This document shows, piece by piece, positions 24,058 through 37,702 of a DNA stretch of 64,000 nucleotides. The DNA comes from Phoenix dactylifera (taxonomy: Eukaryota > Streptophyta > Magnoliopsida > Arecales > Arecaceae), in assembly GCF_009389715.1 (NCBI RefSeq), contig NC_052409.1, positions 4,825,775 to 4,889,774 on the forward strand. Direction: 5' to 3'. The translations under genes were made by a program, and so were the position numbers. The first letter of the stretch is position 1, and every line of letters starts with the position of its first letter. The notes beneath the pieces were generated by a model. The model ran no database searches. It was not told the origin of the DNA and saw nothing but the letters and a program-made list of their open reading frames with translations.

Positions 24058-25725
24058 TCATAACAGATCCATAAAAAATTGTACTTTTGGTTTTTGAGAG
24101 TATATGTTCACTTATTTCTACCACTTCATATATCACTATCAAAGATATAGTTTTAGTTATTATGCAGCTTCCATTCCATTCTCCACTTATTTATAATGAG
24201 AGGAAGCATAGATAACATCTTTTGGAATCAGGACTCTTCATCCCTCCTTATATGGTAGAAGACCGTGAACTTGCTATCTACAACAAAGAAGGGAAACTAG
24301 GCGATAATGGTCGAGAGTACTAGTTCGCATACTAATTTTGTTCAATGTATCCCAGCAAGAACAAGATAAAAATATCACGCTGCTTGATGACCCATTTTCT
24401 ACGCTAGCTTAGAACTATTTTGCCATCATGCTAAGGAGATATGCTTTCATGCTAATATTTTCGCAATAATTTCATACAGAACATTATTGGATGGCTGACT
24501 ATTCTTGGATCAAAATCTATTTTTTTTAACCGCATTAGTGTTCAATTTTGTTTTCCTGACCATTATAAATACAAATTCCATATTTGTCATCTTGTACCTA
24601 TGGAGACATGACATCCATTTTAAATATCAACATCATTCTATCAGGCAAAAGTTAGAGACGAGCTATATTTTGATGCTAATGACTGTACCGACACTCGTCA
24701 TGCGTGAGTCATATATCCATCTAACTTAAATAAAAAAATACAAAAATAAATATAAAAAACTCCAAGAAAAGTGACATCCAATCCAATCAATAACGTGACG
24801 TGTTGTTTTAAACAAGGAGGACGATATGACTGACTAGGCCGTGCTCACATCCAAGTTTCATACATTTAACTACTGACAATCTTTCTAGAGTTGGATATTT
24901 ATTTATTTTTGATCAAATCCACCCTCAACGGTCAAACTTCGCCTATAAATAATAATTAGCTATGAAATTAGCTCTCATGAACCATTGCCATGTAAAAAAT
25001 CTGGGATAGATTCATACATGATTCACGGTTCTGGTGGGAGAGCAGTTTAGAGGTCAACATGTCATAGAGAAAATTTGACAAAATATAGTCTTCCATATTG
25101 TCTACTATGTTTATCCTAATATTATGACAAGTACTACATTTTTCAAATCTTGGCATCAGAACTCACGACGACAAGAGACCAGGTTTGATTTAATCCGGGT
25201 CAAATTCTGACTTTTTTTTTTTTAGCTCGATCAAATCACGATGTCAGAAGTCTAAACATTTCGGTCATGTCTGCCAGCCAAGAGCTGTCATCTCAAAATT
25301 CGGGTCCAAAGCAGACTCTCTTTTAGAAAACCGTGTCTAAAAAGATAAGATCCCCCACTCGGATAATGGGTACAAAAATTTTAACAGTGTGAATCGCACC
25401 CGACACGTCTAGGGCTTTGATTTGTGTCTGCCACGTACTAGAAATTAGAAGCTAAGCATGACATGCATGCCAAAATAAAATTTCGTGATGGTTGAACCCA
25501 GTTCTCATGACCATTTCCAGAGAACAAAATATCGACATCTTGACTAAAATAATTAAACTTAATATTAATAATTACATCAAAATACTAATTCTAAATTTAT
25601 TATAAAAGAATTGTAAATATATGGTGATTCCATCCCTCATCCATGATCGGTAATTCCATCGAACATACCATGGACCCACCTGTCCCCTATCTTTTTTGGC
25701 CATGATCAGTAACTTTTCGGGGTAG

Positions 25726-25904
25726 GGGTTGTATCTTTCGCGCGAAGGAAGGATTCACCCTCCTTCGAACGAATCCACCGATGGATGGCGCAAATGTCGC
25801 TTCGAGATCCGTGCAGCTTGATATGGAGAGCTGCGAGGGGCGAGATCCAACGGAAGATGTCGCGAAAGAAGATCAATCGTTCTTTTGAGCGAAAGATACA
25901 ACCC
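25726..25904. mobile_element. MITE-like element, GGGTTGTATC family, copy 2
   Basis: Perfect 16-bp terminal inverted repeats, GGGTTGTATCTTTCGC at 25726-25741 and its reverse complement at 25889-25904, enclose a 179-bp element. The inner sequence GAAGGATTCACCCTCC relates it to 23283-23471. It ends 334 bp before the PSI start codon, so it probably lies in the PSI promoter. Confidence 0.75.
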
Positions 25905-26110
25905 GAGGCCGTCGTTTTCGGTCACCCGCCAACGTGGAGCGGACGGAGGGGCAGAACGGGAAAAAAAACCGCCAACCCCGCCCGCCAGACGCCACCCCCG
26001 GGCCCCGTTCATACCGAGTTTTTTTTTGGTCAATCGCAGCACACAAGAAGGTAATGAGGAAGAAAAATGGGATGCGTTTTTATTTTTTTTGCTTGTAATT
26101 TTCATTTATT

Positions 26111-26134
26111 CATATATATATATATTTATATATG
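26111..26134 (+). promoter_or_regulatory. TATA-rich stretch, candidate PSI core promoter
   Basis: A TATATATATATATTTATATA-like run lies about 105-128 bp upstream of the PSI ATG, the right distance for a TATA element plus short leader. It could also be a simple repeat. Confidence 0.4.
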
Positions 26135-26238
26135 TACCTCGTCGCTAAACCCAGGGGGTGGAAAAAAGGTCCGGGGCTGGAGATTAGGGTTCTTGGAGGG
26201 GGCGAATTGAGGTAGGTTTTCTTTGGAAGTGAAGAAAG

Positions 26239-29200
26239 ATGGGATGCGTTTGCTCGAGAGGAAAGGGGGAGGAGAGAAAGGATCTCTCTGTCTCCGGGGA
26301 AGCGGCGGCGGAGGACGGGTTCGCGGGCATTCGGAAGGGCGGTTACGGGATCTATGATTCCGGGGAGCTTCGGATCAAGCCGGCGAAGGCTGGAGCTGGA
26401 AAGGTACTGACTTCTCTTCTTCTTTGATTGATTTTCTTGTTGTGTTTTCTGGGTATTGATTGGAGAACAGCAATTAGGTGTTAGGTTCTTTACATATATG
26501 TGGTGGTGAAGTATGATGTTGATGTTTGGGAGTTTGATGGCAGTATGTATTCGCCACGGTCGTTTGATTGGACTGGTAACAATTTCATGTGATTGGGAGG
26601 AAGCTTAAGTAGATTTAAGTTTTACGAGTTAAAAGAATGGGATCGAAGTGGGGAACAGCAATGCGACTTTGTCTACGGTGAGAAGCGATTCTGATTATGT
26701 AACAAAATCCGAGCTTCTTGTGTCAGTTTCTGTAGAGAGCTTAAACATAATTAAGCTTGGGGGGCTTGGATGATTTTAGGAGCAAGCGAACTGGAATACG
26801 AGGAAGTTGAGATTGGTGTACTCTACATGGAAGGTGGTTTAGTGGGATCTGTCTGATAACGAGTTTCTATGCTTTCATGACCAAGGAGTAAGCGGACGGA
26901 CGTACCAGATTTGATGCCATATACTGGCGGATGGGTTTGTTTTCGGGCCAGCACAAATGGTAGTTTATTTAATGCGCATTTAATAACTTCATGCATGTAA
27001 AGAAAGATGGACTGCCAAAATTGGGCAATGAGATGGTTAAAGCAGAGTACAAAGAGTAATCCTAATTATTTCTTGAAGGATTTAGAATGAGTATGATGCA
27101 AACGAATCAGCAATTGAATAGCTGACAGATAGCCCATATATGCATTCACCTAAATCTTCAACTTTTTTTTTTTTTTGAGAGAAAGAGGGGTGGGGGGGGG
27201 GAGGCATCTGCAATAATTACACTGGTCCAGATTTTTTGGGACGAACAATCCAAAAGTCAAACCTATGTTCTCTAGTTGCTAAGCAGAGAGGTGTCACCAC
27301 TAAGGTAAGCCTCACAATTTTAACTCGTTAGCTTAAAGCGACACATGTATCATAACATGGACAGATTGTGGTATTGATTAATTTGGGATTTATACAAAAT
27401 GAAATTGTGATGTCCTTGAAGTATAAGCTAGATCTCAACTCGCAGAAATATGAATATCTGCAATATGCCTGATTAGATTGCTCCTGGAACTTGACATCGA
27501 TCCCCATTTCTCAGACCTTATCTTGAGATCGTGCTGCTGAAATTTGCCTTCATGCTCCATTCATAAATCTACATTAATTTAAATGGCACATAATACCATT
27601 GAGTTTAGTGCAGTAAGACCTCTATGGTAGTGGTGGAGCACAGACTGGAAGAAACTAATGACATAAATGAATGTCGTTCGGATCATTGGTAAATGGTAGT
27701 TGTGAGTTGTGACCGAAGCAGTTGTTTACATGATAGCTGGTGCTTTTATGGGACTTGACACAAGTAGTGTGTCAGCTTATGTCCTTTGATGGGTAATCAG
27801 ACCATGCTTTCCGTATTGGTGAACATGTGCCAGACATGTTTGAATCTCACCTGCATTGTGGAAATTTTCATGTCCAATTGCTGAAAAAAGATACATGAGA
27901 CTTAGCTTATTAAGGTGATTATGCTGTACACGTGGGCTTGAAGAAGATGAAGAAATTTTAGAAGTAAGCAGGGCTACAGAACCTAATAAATAATGACAAA
28001 TCACAATTCTGTCCTCAATGAGGTTAAATAGTCATTTTGAGTTCTTGATGACTTCATGACGAATCACTGAATTAATACTCTGAAAAAAGCTGTGGTAAAC
28101 AAAGGTTGCTTTCATGGTGAAGATGACAAACTCTCTCTCAATTCAAGAAAAAAGGGGATTGCTATAGATCGGAGTTGCGTTATGATTATCACTAAACATC
28201 AGAGTTCAGACCATGTGATAATAATTATGAAGGGTTACTGAGGTTTATGGAAGACATGCTATCATATAACAAGCCATCTTATGAAGATGCTAATCAGCAG
28301 TCTTATCAACTATCTAACTATCGGTTTGAGAACATGAACTATAGAAGAAATGCTTCTTGTATTTTTCAGGGTTGCAAACTTCACGTAACCAAAGATCTAG
28401 TTAACATGGAGTGACATTTTTTGCTGATTGTCATTAAATCAATATCTTAGCTGTTAGTATGAGGTGAAAGTTGGCAACAATAATGAGTCACTAAGCACCT
28501 GTTGGAAGTTTGAAAAATTTAAATGTCGCACGCAAAACTTACTTGGAGCAGAGACCGACTGTCAGTGCAAACACACGAGCATTATCCTGATACAGAATAG
28601 TAAGATATGGAGAACTAATAGGAGCTAATATACGATGAATCTGATGCCAAAAACATTTAGAGTTGAAGATAGTAAACACCCTTAAAGCTGTTGATTTGTG
28701 GGAGAACTAATATACGATGAAACCAGAACTCATTGCACATATGTATGGGACAAACATAATATACCAGGGTTTCTGAACAATCTATGCGTGAGTAATGTTT
28801 ATATATGATGCAGCATAACTATTAGATTTGCTAAAACATGTGGTTTACCCACAAATATATCACAATCCCTGTTCTCTTTCTTGTTTGTATTTATTTATTT
28901 TTCAGATTGAGTGTAGACAAACTTTATAAATGCTGACTTATCTTCAAGAAGAAGACTAATAATAGGAGATACAAGTCCAAATTCTGTGTTGCAGTTGTAA
29001 ACGCTGTTGGTGATGTTTTGAAATTGATAATTTGAAATGAATACTCAAAATTACTGATTTACTGTATCTTATCCAAGCCCATGTCAAAATCTTGACATAA
29101 CTTTCATGTGGTGATTTCTATCCTAATCATTCATGCATTACTTTAGCTGCCAGTAGCATTTTCTTTAAATATGGAAGAATATTCATCTGGCAATACTTGA

Positions 29201-32200
29201 TTTTATTTTTTCTGCAAAATCATGAGCTTGTTTTAAATTGTAATCTGTGCTAGAAACTCAATCTTCTTATCTCCTCCCATGGTTTTGGACAATTAAATGA
29301 TCGAATATGTTCAAATAGAAATACTTTGAATCTTTTCATTTCATTTCTTTTCCTTTCCTTTTTTTTAACTATCATATTATGAATATTGTCACTTCTAGTT
29401 GGATATATGTGGATAACAGTTTGCTGTCAAAGGTAGAATTTGTTGTATTTTATCTGTATGCACTGATGCCAAACTGCCAGTGTTTCTTAGGTTTCAGAAA
29501 CAAGTTCAATTTTGGGAAGGGCTGGCATTGCTGGCCTAGAGAGGGCTGTGGAGGTCTTGGATACCCTTGGAAGTAGCATGTCAAACTTGAATGCTGGCAG
29601 TGGATTTATCTCTGGAATTACATCTCGAGGAAATAAAATTTCAATACTGGCATTTGAAGTTGCAAATACAATTGCCAAAGGTGCTAATTTGTGGAGGTCA
29701 CTTTCAGACGAAAACATCAAATTCTTAAAAGAAGAGATTTTGCAGTCTGATGGAGTAAGACAACTGATTTCGGCAGATACCAATGAGCTTCTATGCATTG
29801 CTGCTGCTGACAAAAGGTTGGTTCAAGGATTAAGCTGCATTTGTCTAGAACTTGGATATGTGTTTTTTAAATTTTAATACTCCTGTTATGATTATTATCC
29901 TTGTAATATTTTGCTAATGCCTTACTGTACCTTTTTTTTACTATAACAGGGAAGAGCTTGATATTTTATCCAGAGAAGTGACTCGGTTTGGGGATCTTTG
30001 TAAAGATCCTGGATGGCATAATTTGGGCCGCTATTTTCAGAAGTAAGATAGTTTGTCTTTGTTGTTCGGTTGCAATCTTGTTATTAGTCTTCTAATGTTC
30101 GCTGAGTCACATTACCAATTTGAAACATATGATAAATATCCAGATTGAATTCGGATCTTACACCCCTGGAACAATTAAAGGAAGAGGTAGAAACAACTAT
30201 GCAACACTTGATAAATCTGACTCGGAACACTTCTGTAAGTATTTTGAGATAATCCTTTATTAAATTTAATTTCCTAGTGACTTGTAGATTTGCTACCATG
30301 GATGAATTGAAAATTGTGCTATCACATGACTTGCTCGTTGTCATTTGTGACCCGCCGGGGGGGGGGGGAGGTGCTACTTTATTTCTTTGATTATGTCCAT
30401 AAATATATATTTATTGAGTTTAGCTGTAAGTCTATAAAATTGTGGAAATTTAGAGCCAAGCTTTTTTGTCATGTTTAATATCTGTTACCTACATTTGTTT
30501 TGCAGAGTCATGTAGCTTCTCTATTAGATGGTTCATTGTGTATATTGCACAAACATGATTTGATTCCACTCTGTGTATAATGTATATGCACATCCAATAC
30601 ATGTTTGGCAAAGAAAGGAAAAAATGACAGTGGAGAGTTTAAGGAAGATAAGGTGCCAAATAATCTGCTGTAGAAGAGAGAGAACCCTCGATTATGAGGG
30701 AGCGGAGAGCAGAAGCTGGACAGATAAGGATTGGGTGCCCTAGGATATATCAAGCATATAATTAGGGCATATGCTTTAGCATATTTACAACAGCAGGCCC
30801 TTGTAAAATAGATTTCTCAATTAAGTTTATTAAAGGAAACTTTTGGCATTTTTAGCAGGAAAAATTGACAGAAGCAGCATATGAATATAGAAATACATAT
30901 AGACATGACAATATATCCATATACATGTATATATTTATATATGTATGTTCGCTTATGTGTGTGTACAGATACATATATATGCATTTCATATTTGTATACT
31001 CCTTTTGTGTATCCACTGGACTGCAGTATCATAATTCTACACCGATCTCATGCCAACATGCTTGCACAAAGTTCGATCATGTTTAAAAACTAAATTAAGG
31101 GATCAACCCAATAAAAAAGTTCACTTAAAGACTTGAGATTGAACTGTTTACCTCTGTGCCTCGCACAAACTTCTATATAATGTGTATATGTGTACAGTTA
31201 ATATACTCCTTTACTTTTGAGTATATTTTGGCCTACATTATCATTATTCTACATTGATCTCAGACCAAGACACACTTGCACAGAGTTCCATCATGTTAAA
31301 AAACTGTGGTAAGGAGCCAACTCAATAAAATGGTTCGCTTTAAGAGATGAGACGGATCTTTTTACCTCTGTGCTTCACAGAAATTCTGTATTTTCCTTTA
31401 TTAGTCCATTAATATAATGACACATATTGGTCAATTCTCAAAGTTTTCTGAATTAAATGTTCTTGAAGCACAACTCCACTTACCTCTTTTTTGATGTGGA
31501 TTTCTTCTAATCTGCCCAGTTTTTATATCTATAGAAAGGTTGACATGCTTCTGATATCCATTATCTGCTATGCAAAACTATAAATGCACACCTTATAATC
31601 AGGAATGATTTTATCTCCTTTTTCTTTGTTGGACATGAATATGATGTAGAGCTTGGTCATCTGTAAAGGAGAAGAAGATAACCAGCATATCCAGTGCATG
31701 CACTGCAATTTTTCCTTTCAGTGTTCTGACTGCTAGAAGAACATGACTATAAGATCATCAGATTTAGATTGTTATTAGTTGTTTTTTGTGAATGTAACTC
31801 ATATTACATGTATAGGAGCTCTATCATGAGTTACATGCGCTGGACAGATTTGAACAGGATTATCGAAGGAAGCTTCAGGAAGAAGAGTCGTTACCTGCAG
31901 CTAGACGAGGTAAGGCTCCGTTTTTGCTTTCATCAAGAAGTATTTAATTCTGTCATTTCCCCCTTACTTGATATGCTTATAGTAAAAAAAAAAAAACACA
32001 AAATTGAATTAAGAAGGGAAGAACTTCCTTTTCTTCAGGGCTATGGGCTCACAGTTCAGTTGACAAGATTACTCATAACCTGGTTTTGTACACAGTGAAG
32101 GAAGGGAGGAAAGGAGGGTGGTGGAAAACACTAGTAACTTCCTTTCTTTTCCTTTCCCAAAATTTAAATAATTATGAAGGCAAATTCAAGATAAAAGTTC

Positions 32201-35200
32201 TTTCAGGTTGGTAGGTTTTTTTCTTCAAAATGGTGCTGGACTTGATGACCATCATGATCGGAGAAGTTATAATGAAACTTTTCCGTAACTATTCAGAAAT
32301 GGTAGAATGGGGTTTTCATTCTTCCTGGATAAATATTCAAATTTTAATAGTACTTTAGCTATCTGTCGTAACCTCAAATTTGCTCTGCAAATTAAATGTA
32401 TTTAAGATCTTAGAGGGCTAAAGTCAGTTCTGCACCATCCAGTCAGATAGCAACAAATCCGTCCAACTAGATGATTGTCTTGTTTATTGAAAAGGTAAGC
32501 ACCCTAATGAGGAGGCTCATAAAGAAGGATAGAAAATTTGACAGAATGGATGTGGAGGTAAGTTTCGTATTGGCTTCATTTGTCTTACAATAAGAGATAG
32601 ATAGAAGAAAATTCATTATTACCATATTATCATCTTGATTGGCAGCCTAATAAGGCCACAAGGTTTCATAAAAGAATAAGTGAGTAAAATAAGTCATCTG
32701 AATTTAGAAACAGTGAACTAAATCTTCGCGATCTTCTGGGGCAGAAACATTTTTAATTAGTGTCTCAAAACATTTTTATTTATACTGGAATTGATATATA
32801 GCTTAATTACAACATTTTAAATTTAGAAAGTTATCTCTTTACCAGGGACCATAGTGTTCTCTTTATTCTATCTGATTGAAATGCGGATTGATGTATGTCT
32901 ATCTACAACATTTTATATTTAGAATGCCATTGCTAAAGTAAGGACTATAATCTTATTTATGTTTTATCTGATTGAAAAAAAAAATTATAAAGAACTTCTA
33001 TATGGTGATATTTACTTCGCATTATTTAATTTCATAAATTGTAATGCATGTGCGAACTTCTGATTTTATGTAAGGTAATACTTTTTTGCTGATTACCGGA
33101 CATTGATATTGTACTAACTTGGACCCCATTTCCTTGTTTATGGCAGAAAGTCTTATGATCTTATATAGTGAACTAAAACATCAAAGAAAGCTTGTGAAGA
33201 GTTTGAAAAAGAAATCCCTCTGGTCTAGAAATTTGGAGGAGGTGAGTAATTAAAAAGTCATAATTTATCTCAATGAGGTAACTCAATTCTCAATATGGTT
33301 TCAATGGCACACTTGGTTTCATGATCAATCCTCTTCACTTCATATCTGAAATATAATTAATAATATTTTTTTTAATTCTCTCTCTTTCTCATTCATAGCA
33401 AATTATGCAGCAGTACAAAAAGAAGCCTTTTTTTCTTTTTATAATTTTGATACATGACATTATATATTTCTCTGATGAGGTAAACTCTGTGCAGATAGTG
33501 GAGAAACTTGTTGACGTTGTTACCTTTTTACATAAAGAGATTTTGGAGACATTTAGCAACACTGGTATGTGTCTCAAAAGTTACTATATGCTGCATCAAT
33601 ACAAAGACCAGTTTAGCATTATATTATAGTCATGCCTCTTTTGACTCTTACATTCTGACAAAAGGTTGTGATTTAGGACAGGAATTATTACCCAGAGGGT
33701 GTTGATTCTTCTGGATTTCTTCTGGTTTAAATAACTAATCTTGCATAAAAGAATCACAAATTACCATAACCATAATTATCCAGCCTTATCCCAGTTATAT
33801 GAGGTTTTCTTTATGGATCCTTATTCGCCAATCATCCCAAGTTGAGGAATCAAAATCTCAAAATCAAATCATTAGATACATATGTTCTGCTGCTACTTGT
33901 AGTTTGGTATGGTACTAACTACTAAACTTCTTAAGAGATATAAACGAACATCGAGAAACATGAGACTTGAATTAACAGACTCCATGTGGATATATATATT
34001 TTTACATGCCATTTACTTCTATCACACAATTTTTTCTTCTTGCTATCATTTTCCTGTAAGAATGTATTGGCAATATAGTCATGGCATTGAAAATTTCAAG
34101 TCTGCATGTTTGTGGTCATTATGTATCAGTATATCTACATCACTGAATACAGCCTATATGTAGGGAAGGCTTTTACCCTGATTAAGACTCCACAACAAGT
34201 TGAAGAAGTGGATTACAGAAAACTATCTGTAGTCCTATATATAGGTTCTGTTGCTGTGTAACCATCATATATTCACATACTTGTATCTAACTTATTAATC
34301 TTCCAGCTGTAACTTTGATGCACCATTGACATATTTGCTTTGACATATTTGTATTATAGTGTTAATTCAATTTGAAACATTGGCAGGTTCCGGATTGATG
34401 GACCCTAGGCCAGTTCAAAATCAAAGATTGGGTGTTTCTGGTCTTGCGCTGCATTATGCCAACATTATCAATCAAATTGACAATATAGTAAGTAAAACAA
34501 ATCCCTTGTTTATGTCCTGTAGTTTTGGTCTATAGGAGAGATTTTTTGATCCTGTTATCACAAAAATTACTTTGCATCTGACATCAATAAATTCCTCTCG
34601 ACTGACGTGTCAAATTGAACTGATATTTGCTGCTTACGAAGGATTAAATTTTTTGATCGTGTCTTGATAAATTGAATTATGATTAGTCATCGGCTATCTA
34701 AGGGTGATGGGGCTCATTCATTTGGATGGCTTATATAAAAGATTTTACCAGTGTTGGAGTCAATTTGTTCAGACATGACCTGAACAAAGGGTGTGCAGTT
34801 GTCACTAGCAGTATCATCCATGAGATAAACTGCAGACCAGTGCTCTGAAAAATAAATTGTCTTCAATGACAAGAGAATCGGATTGATTTTCAATCATGAA
34901 TCTCCTTGATTATTCAAAGATCTAATAAATTCTTTTATCAAGTAATAAACTTTACCAACTTTCTCAATTTCATAGAATACAAGGTTTTGCCTTTTTTTCT
35001 GATATTTTGGCTTTCCAAATAGGGTTTTTTATAAGATTAGTTTCCATTCCGATGTATTAATATATAAGGCACATATAGATAGTCACATGACTGGCAAAAG
35101 AAATAAATCCGAGATAACAACCTGTTTTGCTTTAATTTTAGTCATCTATATTTTTCAGTAAAAATATGTAACTTTCTGGATTCAATGTTTACAAGACTCC

Positions 35201-37702
35201 ATTTCCCCGCACTGTGAAGATGTACATTTACCCCAGAAAACATATCTGTGACAGCAAAGTTTCTCATCTATGAATTACTAGTTTCTTAAAAAAATTGTTT
35301 GCTTAGGTATCTAGACCGCTTGTCCTTCCTCTAAGTACAAGAGACTCTTTATATCATGGATTGCCAGCTGGAGTGAAGGCAGCCCTGCGTTTCCGATTGC
35401 AAGCATTTGATGCCAAAGAAGAGGTATGTTTTATGAAGCTGTCAGTCTTCCCCAGAGAATAGGTCTTTCAGTTTTCTCACACATTCTTTGCCTTTACTCA
35501 TGTCGATATATTTTTTAAGTGTACTCTAATTTACCAATAAAAATAATCTATTCAAAAGGTTTTATTGCTTTTTCTTGGTTCTTATTAAAATGCATTAATC
35601 CAACATTTAGTGAGCAGCTCTTGTTGTCCCTGTGCAACATAAATAAATGAAGGCTCAGAATAATCTATTAGCTTGGTCAAAGGTTTGGCTGACTATGTCA
35701 ATTTCAGCACAAGGCTTTTCAGATGTTTCTACCATGTTAAGAGTACAATTTATGCATAGAAATTTAAAAATATCAGGTAAGTTCATGAAAAATCAGAAAA
35801 AAAATCGGGAATCAAGAAATTAAGAAGAAATTAGGAGAAGGGCATGTACCATTGCATGAGACATTCAGTCATAAATTTCCTCTAATCATCCATTATGAAC
35901 ATTTCACTAAAAAAATATCGGATTAATTTATGTTGCACCATTTGGTGGCGGACCCTAGTCCTTTAAATGAAATGCACTTATCTTTTGCCATAATTGAATA
36001 CCAAGGTTTTATAAAGCATTATGGGTTATTTTAAGGGCTCAGGTGATATTTTTATTTCTATCTTCAAAATGAACTGCATAATGGACTAGAAATTTGTCAA
36101 ATAATAGGTTGATAATAAAAGGGCTAGTTATTGGTGAGAGACGTATGAAAGCGAGGGGCGCCCATGCATACGGTAATCAACCATGGGTCAGACCAAAAGC
36201 TCCGGTTGCTGAGCAGTGAGTTGTGACCACAGGGACAAACCCCTGTTCAGCATTTACGCAGGATCTTGCATAGCATGTTTACTCAGTAACATGTGTACTT
36301 GCTAACATGATGCATCTATACTTAAGTTTCAGCTGCTGGAACTTGAAATTTAAATTGCATGAATGTCGCCATTCTGTTTGTTTGAAACAAAACAATGTTA
36401 GTATATATATGAGGACTTTCGAGGAGATGAGTATTCATAATATTCTCGTCTGTTCAAAGTTTAGCCGCTCAAAATAGTTTTTTATGGAAAGTGTGTCTAT
36501 GCACGTGCAGAGTTAATAACATGATTAACTTTCAGATGAATTGACACGTGAAAAAGAAAAGTTGGAATTAAAGTTTTGGCATCTTGTATGCATATTTTTT
36601 TATCATGTAAATTCATCAGTATAACTTCTGCACAATCTTATGATATCAAGGCTAGGTTGTATAACTCTTACTATGGATTGTTAAAGTAGATCGCATAGAG
36701 CTGCATGGATGTCTGCAGAGCACGGATTATTTACAAATTTGCATTTCTGCAGTTTACTGTAGCTCAAATCAAAGCTGAGATGCAGAAGACTCTCAAATGG
36801 ATTGTTCCCTTGTCTGAAAATACAATAAGGTGGGTATATTAATTACTTCAGCAAATATTATCTGTAAATTATGAAGTATACTTCTTATGCTCTTTCTTCT
36901 CCAAACCTAGAATTTCATAGTTTCTCCTTCATTATATTAATTTCTCCCAGTCCTGCACTCATTTACGTCTGCTTTGTTATTCTTCGTTTTCCCTTTGAAT
37001 TCAACAGAGCACATCAAGGTTTTGGATGGGTTGGAGAGTGGGCAAATATTGGGTTAGTATGAGGCTAATCATACCTTTTCCTTGAGTTCTTTTTTTTTAA
37101 TTACAGTATTTTTTTCATTAAGAAAATCAATTTTAATCACCGTATATTTCTATTTTGAGTTGAAGATTGACATTATGCAATTTTGCAGCACCGAATTTAA
37201 CTCGAAGCCAGCGCCACAGTACAACATTTCCCGTATCCAAACACTTTATCATGCAGACATGGAGAAGACAGATCAATGCATTCTTGAACTGGTGGTATGG
37301 CTTCACCATCTAGTGATTCAGGTGAAAAATCGGGGTTACGGGTTCAAACCATTACAACCAGTTAGATATCAGTCCCAAAAGGGAACATCATTACCACACG
37401 AGCCCAGGCAAGATTCATCCCAGGTTTGCAATACCAGAGCTGATGATGTCCTTCAAATTTCTGAAGAGGAAAGAGAATTGTTGGACTCCCTGAGATCAAA
37501 CAGAACGATATTGGGGAGAAGCAAGAGCTTGGAGCTTGCAACGAGGAAAGGTGAAAGGGGCCAAAGAAATAGGGGTCTAAGCAGGAGCTCTGGAAATTCT
37601 CCTGCCAAGGAATTCAGTTCGGCCTTGGACTTGCAATTTGAGAGGACAAGAGTCTTGGATGTAATGGATGGAATACATACACTGGCGCCATTTTATACAT
37701 AG
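26239..37702 (+). CDS. PSI: PSK SIMULATOR (PSI) family protein, DUF3475-DUF668
   Basis: Twelve exons, all GT-AG and in phase: 26239-26403, 29491-29816, 29950-30042, 30144-30234, 31816-31909, 33147-33241, 33495-33564, 34387-34487, 35307-35423, 36753-36829, 37008-37052 and 37189-37702. They encode 595 aa, normal for the family. The N-terminus MGCVCSRG is an N-myristoylation and palmitoylation signal, implying membrane attachment. DUF3475 spans about 104-160 (KISILAFEVANTIAKGANLW). DUF668 spans about 325-412 (LGVSGLALHYANIINQIDNI, then LPAGVKAALRFRL). The C-terminal exon is polar and Ser/Arg-rich with QILELVVWLHHLV-like sequence. Arabidopsis PSI proteins promote growth downstream of phytosulfokine and brassinosteroid signalling; the exact mechanism is not established. 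Intron 1 is 3.1 kb. The start is fixed by the myristoylation motif. Confidence 0.95.
27162..27315 (-). mobile_element. Possible tRNA-derived SINE, copy 1
   Basis: On the minus strand, a box-A-like TAGTGGTGACACC is followed about 30 bp later by a box-B-like GGTTTGAC. The element ends in a poly-A run (T14 on the plus strand). Its GTTGCTAAGCAGAGAGG segment matches 22 of 26 bases around the related sequence at 36120-36240. It lies in PSI intron 1. Assignment is tentative. Confidence 0.4.
30995..31391 (+). repeat. Diverged tandem duplication in PSI intron 4
   Basis: Copies at 30995-31176 and 31202-31391 share TATACTCCTTT, TCTACA-GATCTCA, TTGCACA-AGTTC-ATCATGTT, TCAATAAAA-like and TTTACCTCTGTGC motifs in the same order, at roughly 75-80% identity by eye. 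Confidence 0.75.
36120..36240 (-). mobile_element. Possible tRNA-derived SINE, copy 2
   Basis: Related to 27162-27315 by GTTGCTGAGCAGTGAGTTGTGACCAC and the neighbouring CAAAAG segment. It lies in PSI intron 9. The ends are not defined. Confidence 0.35.

Larger units (their letters stand above)
20200..25725. other. Intergenic region, AT-rich with small inverted-repeat elements
   Basis: About 5.5 kb between the divergent NIPA and PSI genes. It contains a 22-bp direct repeat (20783-20804 and 20844-20865), an AT microsatellite (22699-22743), an inverted-repeat element (23283-23471) and a hAT-like MITE (23853-24057). No conserved coding sequence was recognised. The short frames have no family features. 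Confidence 0.7.
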
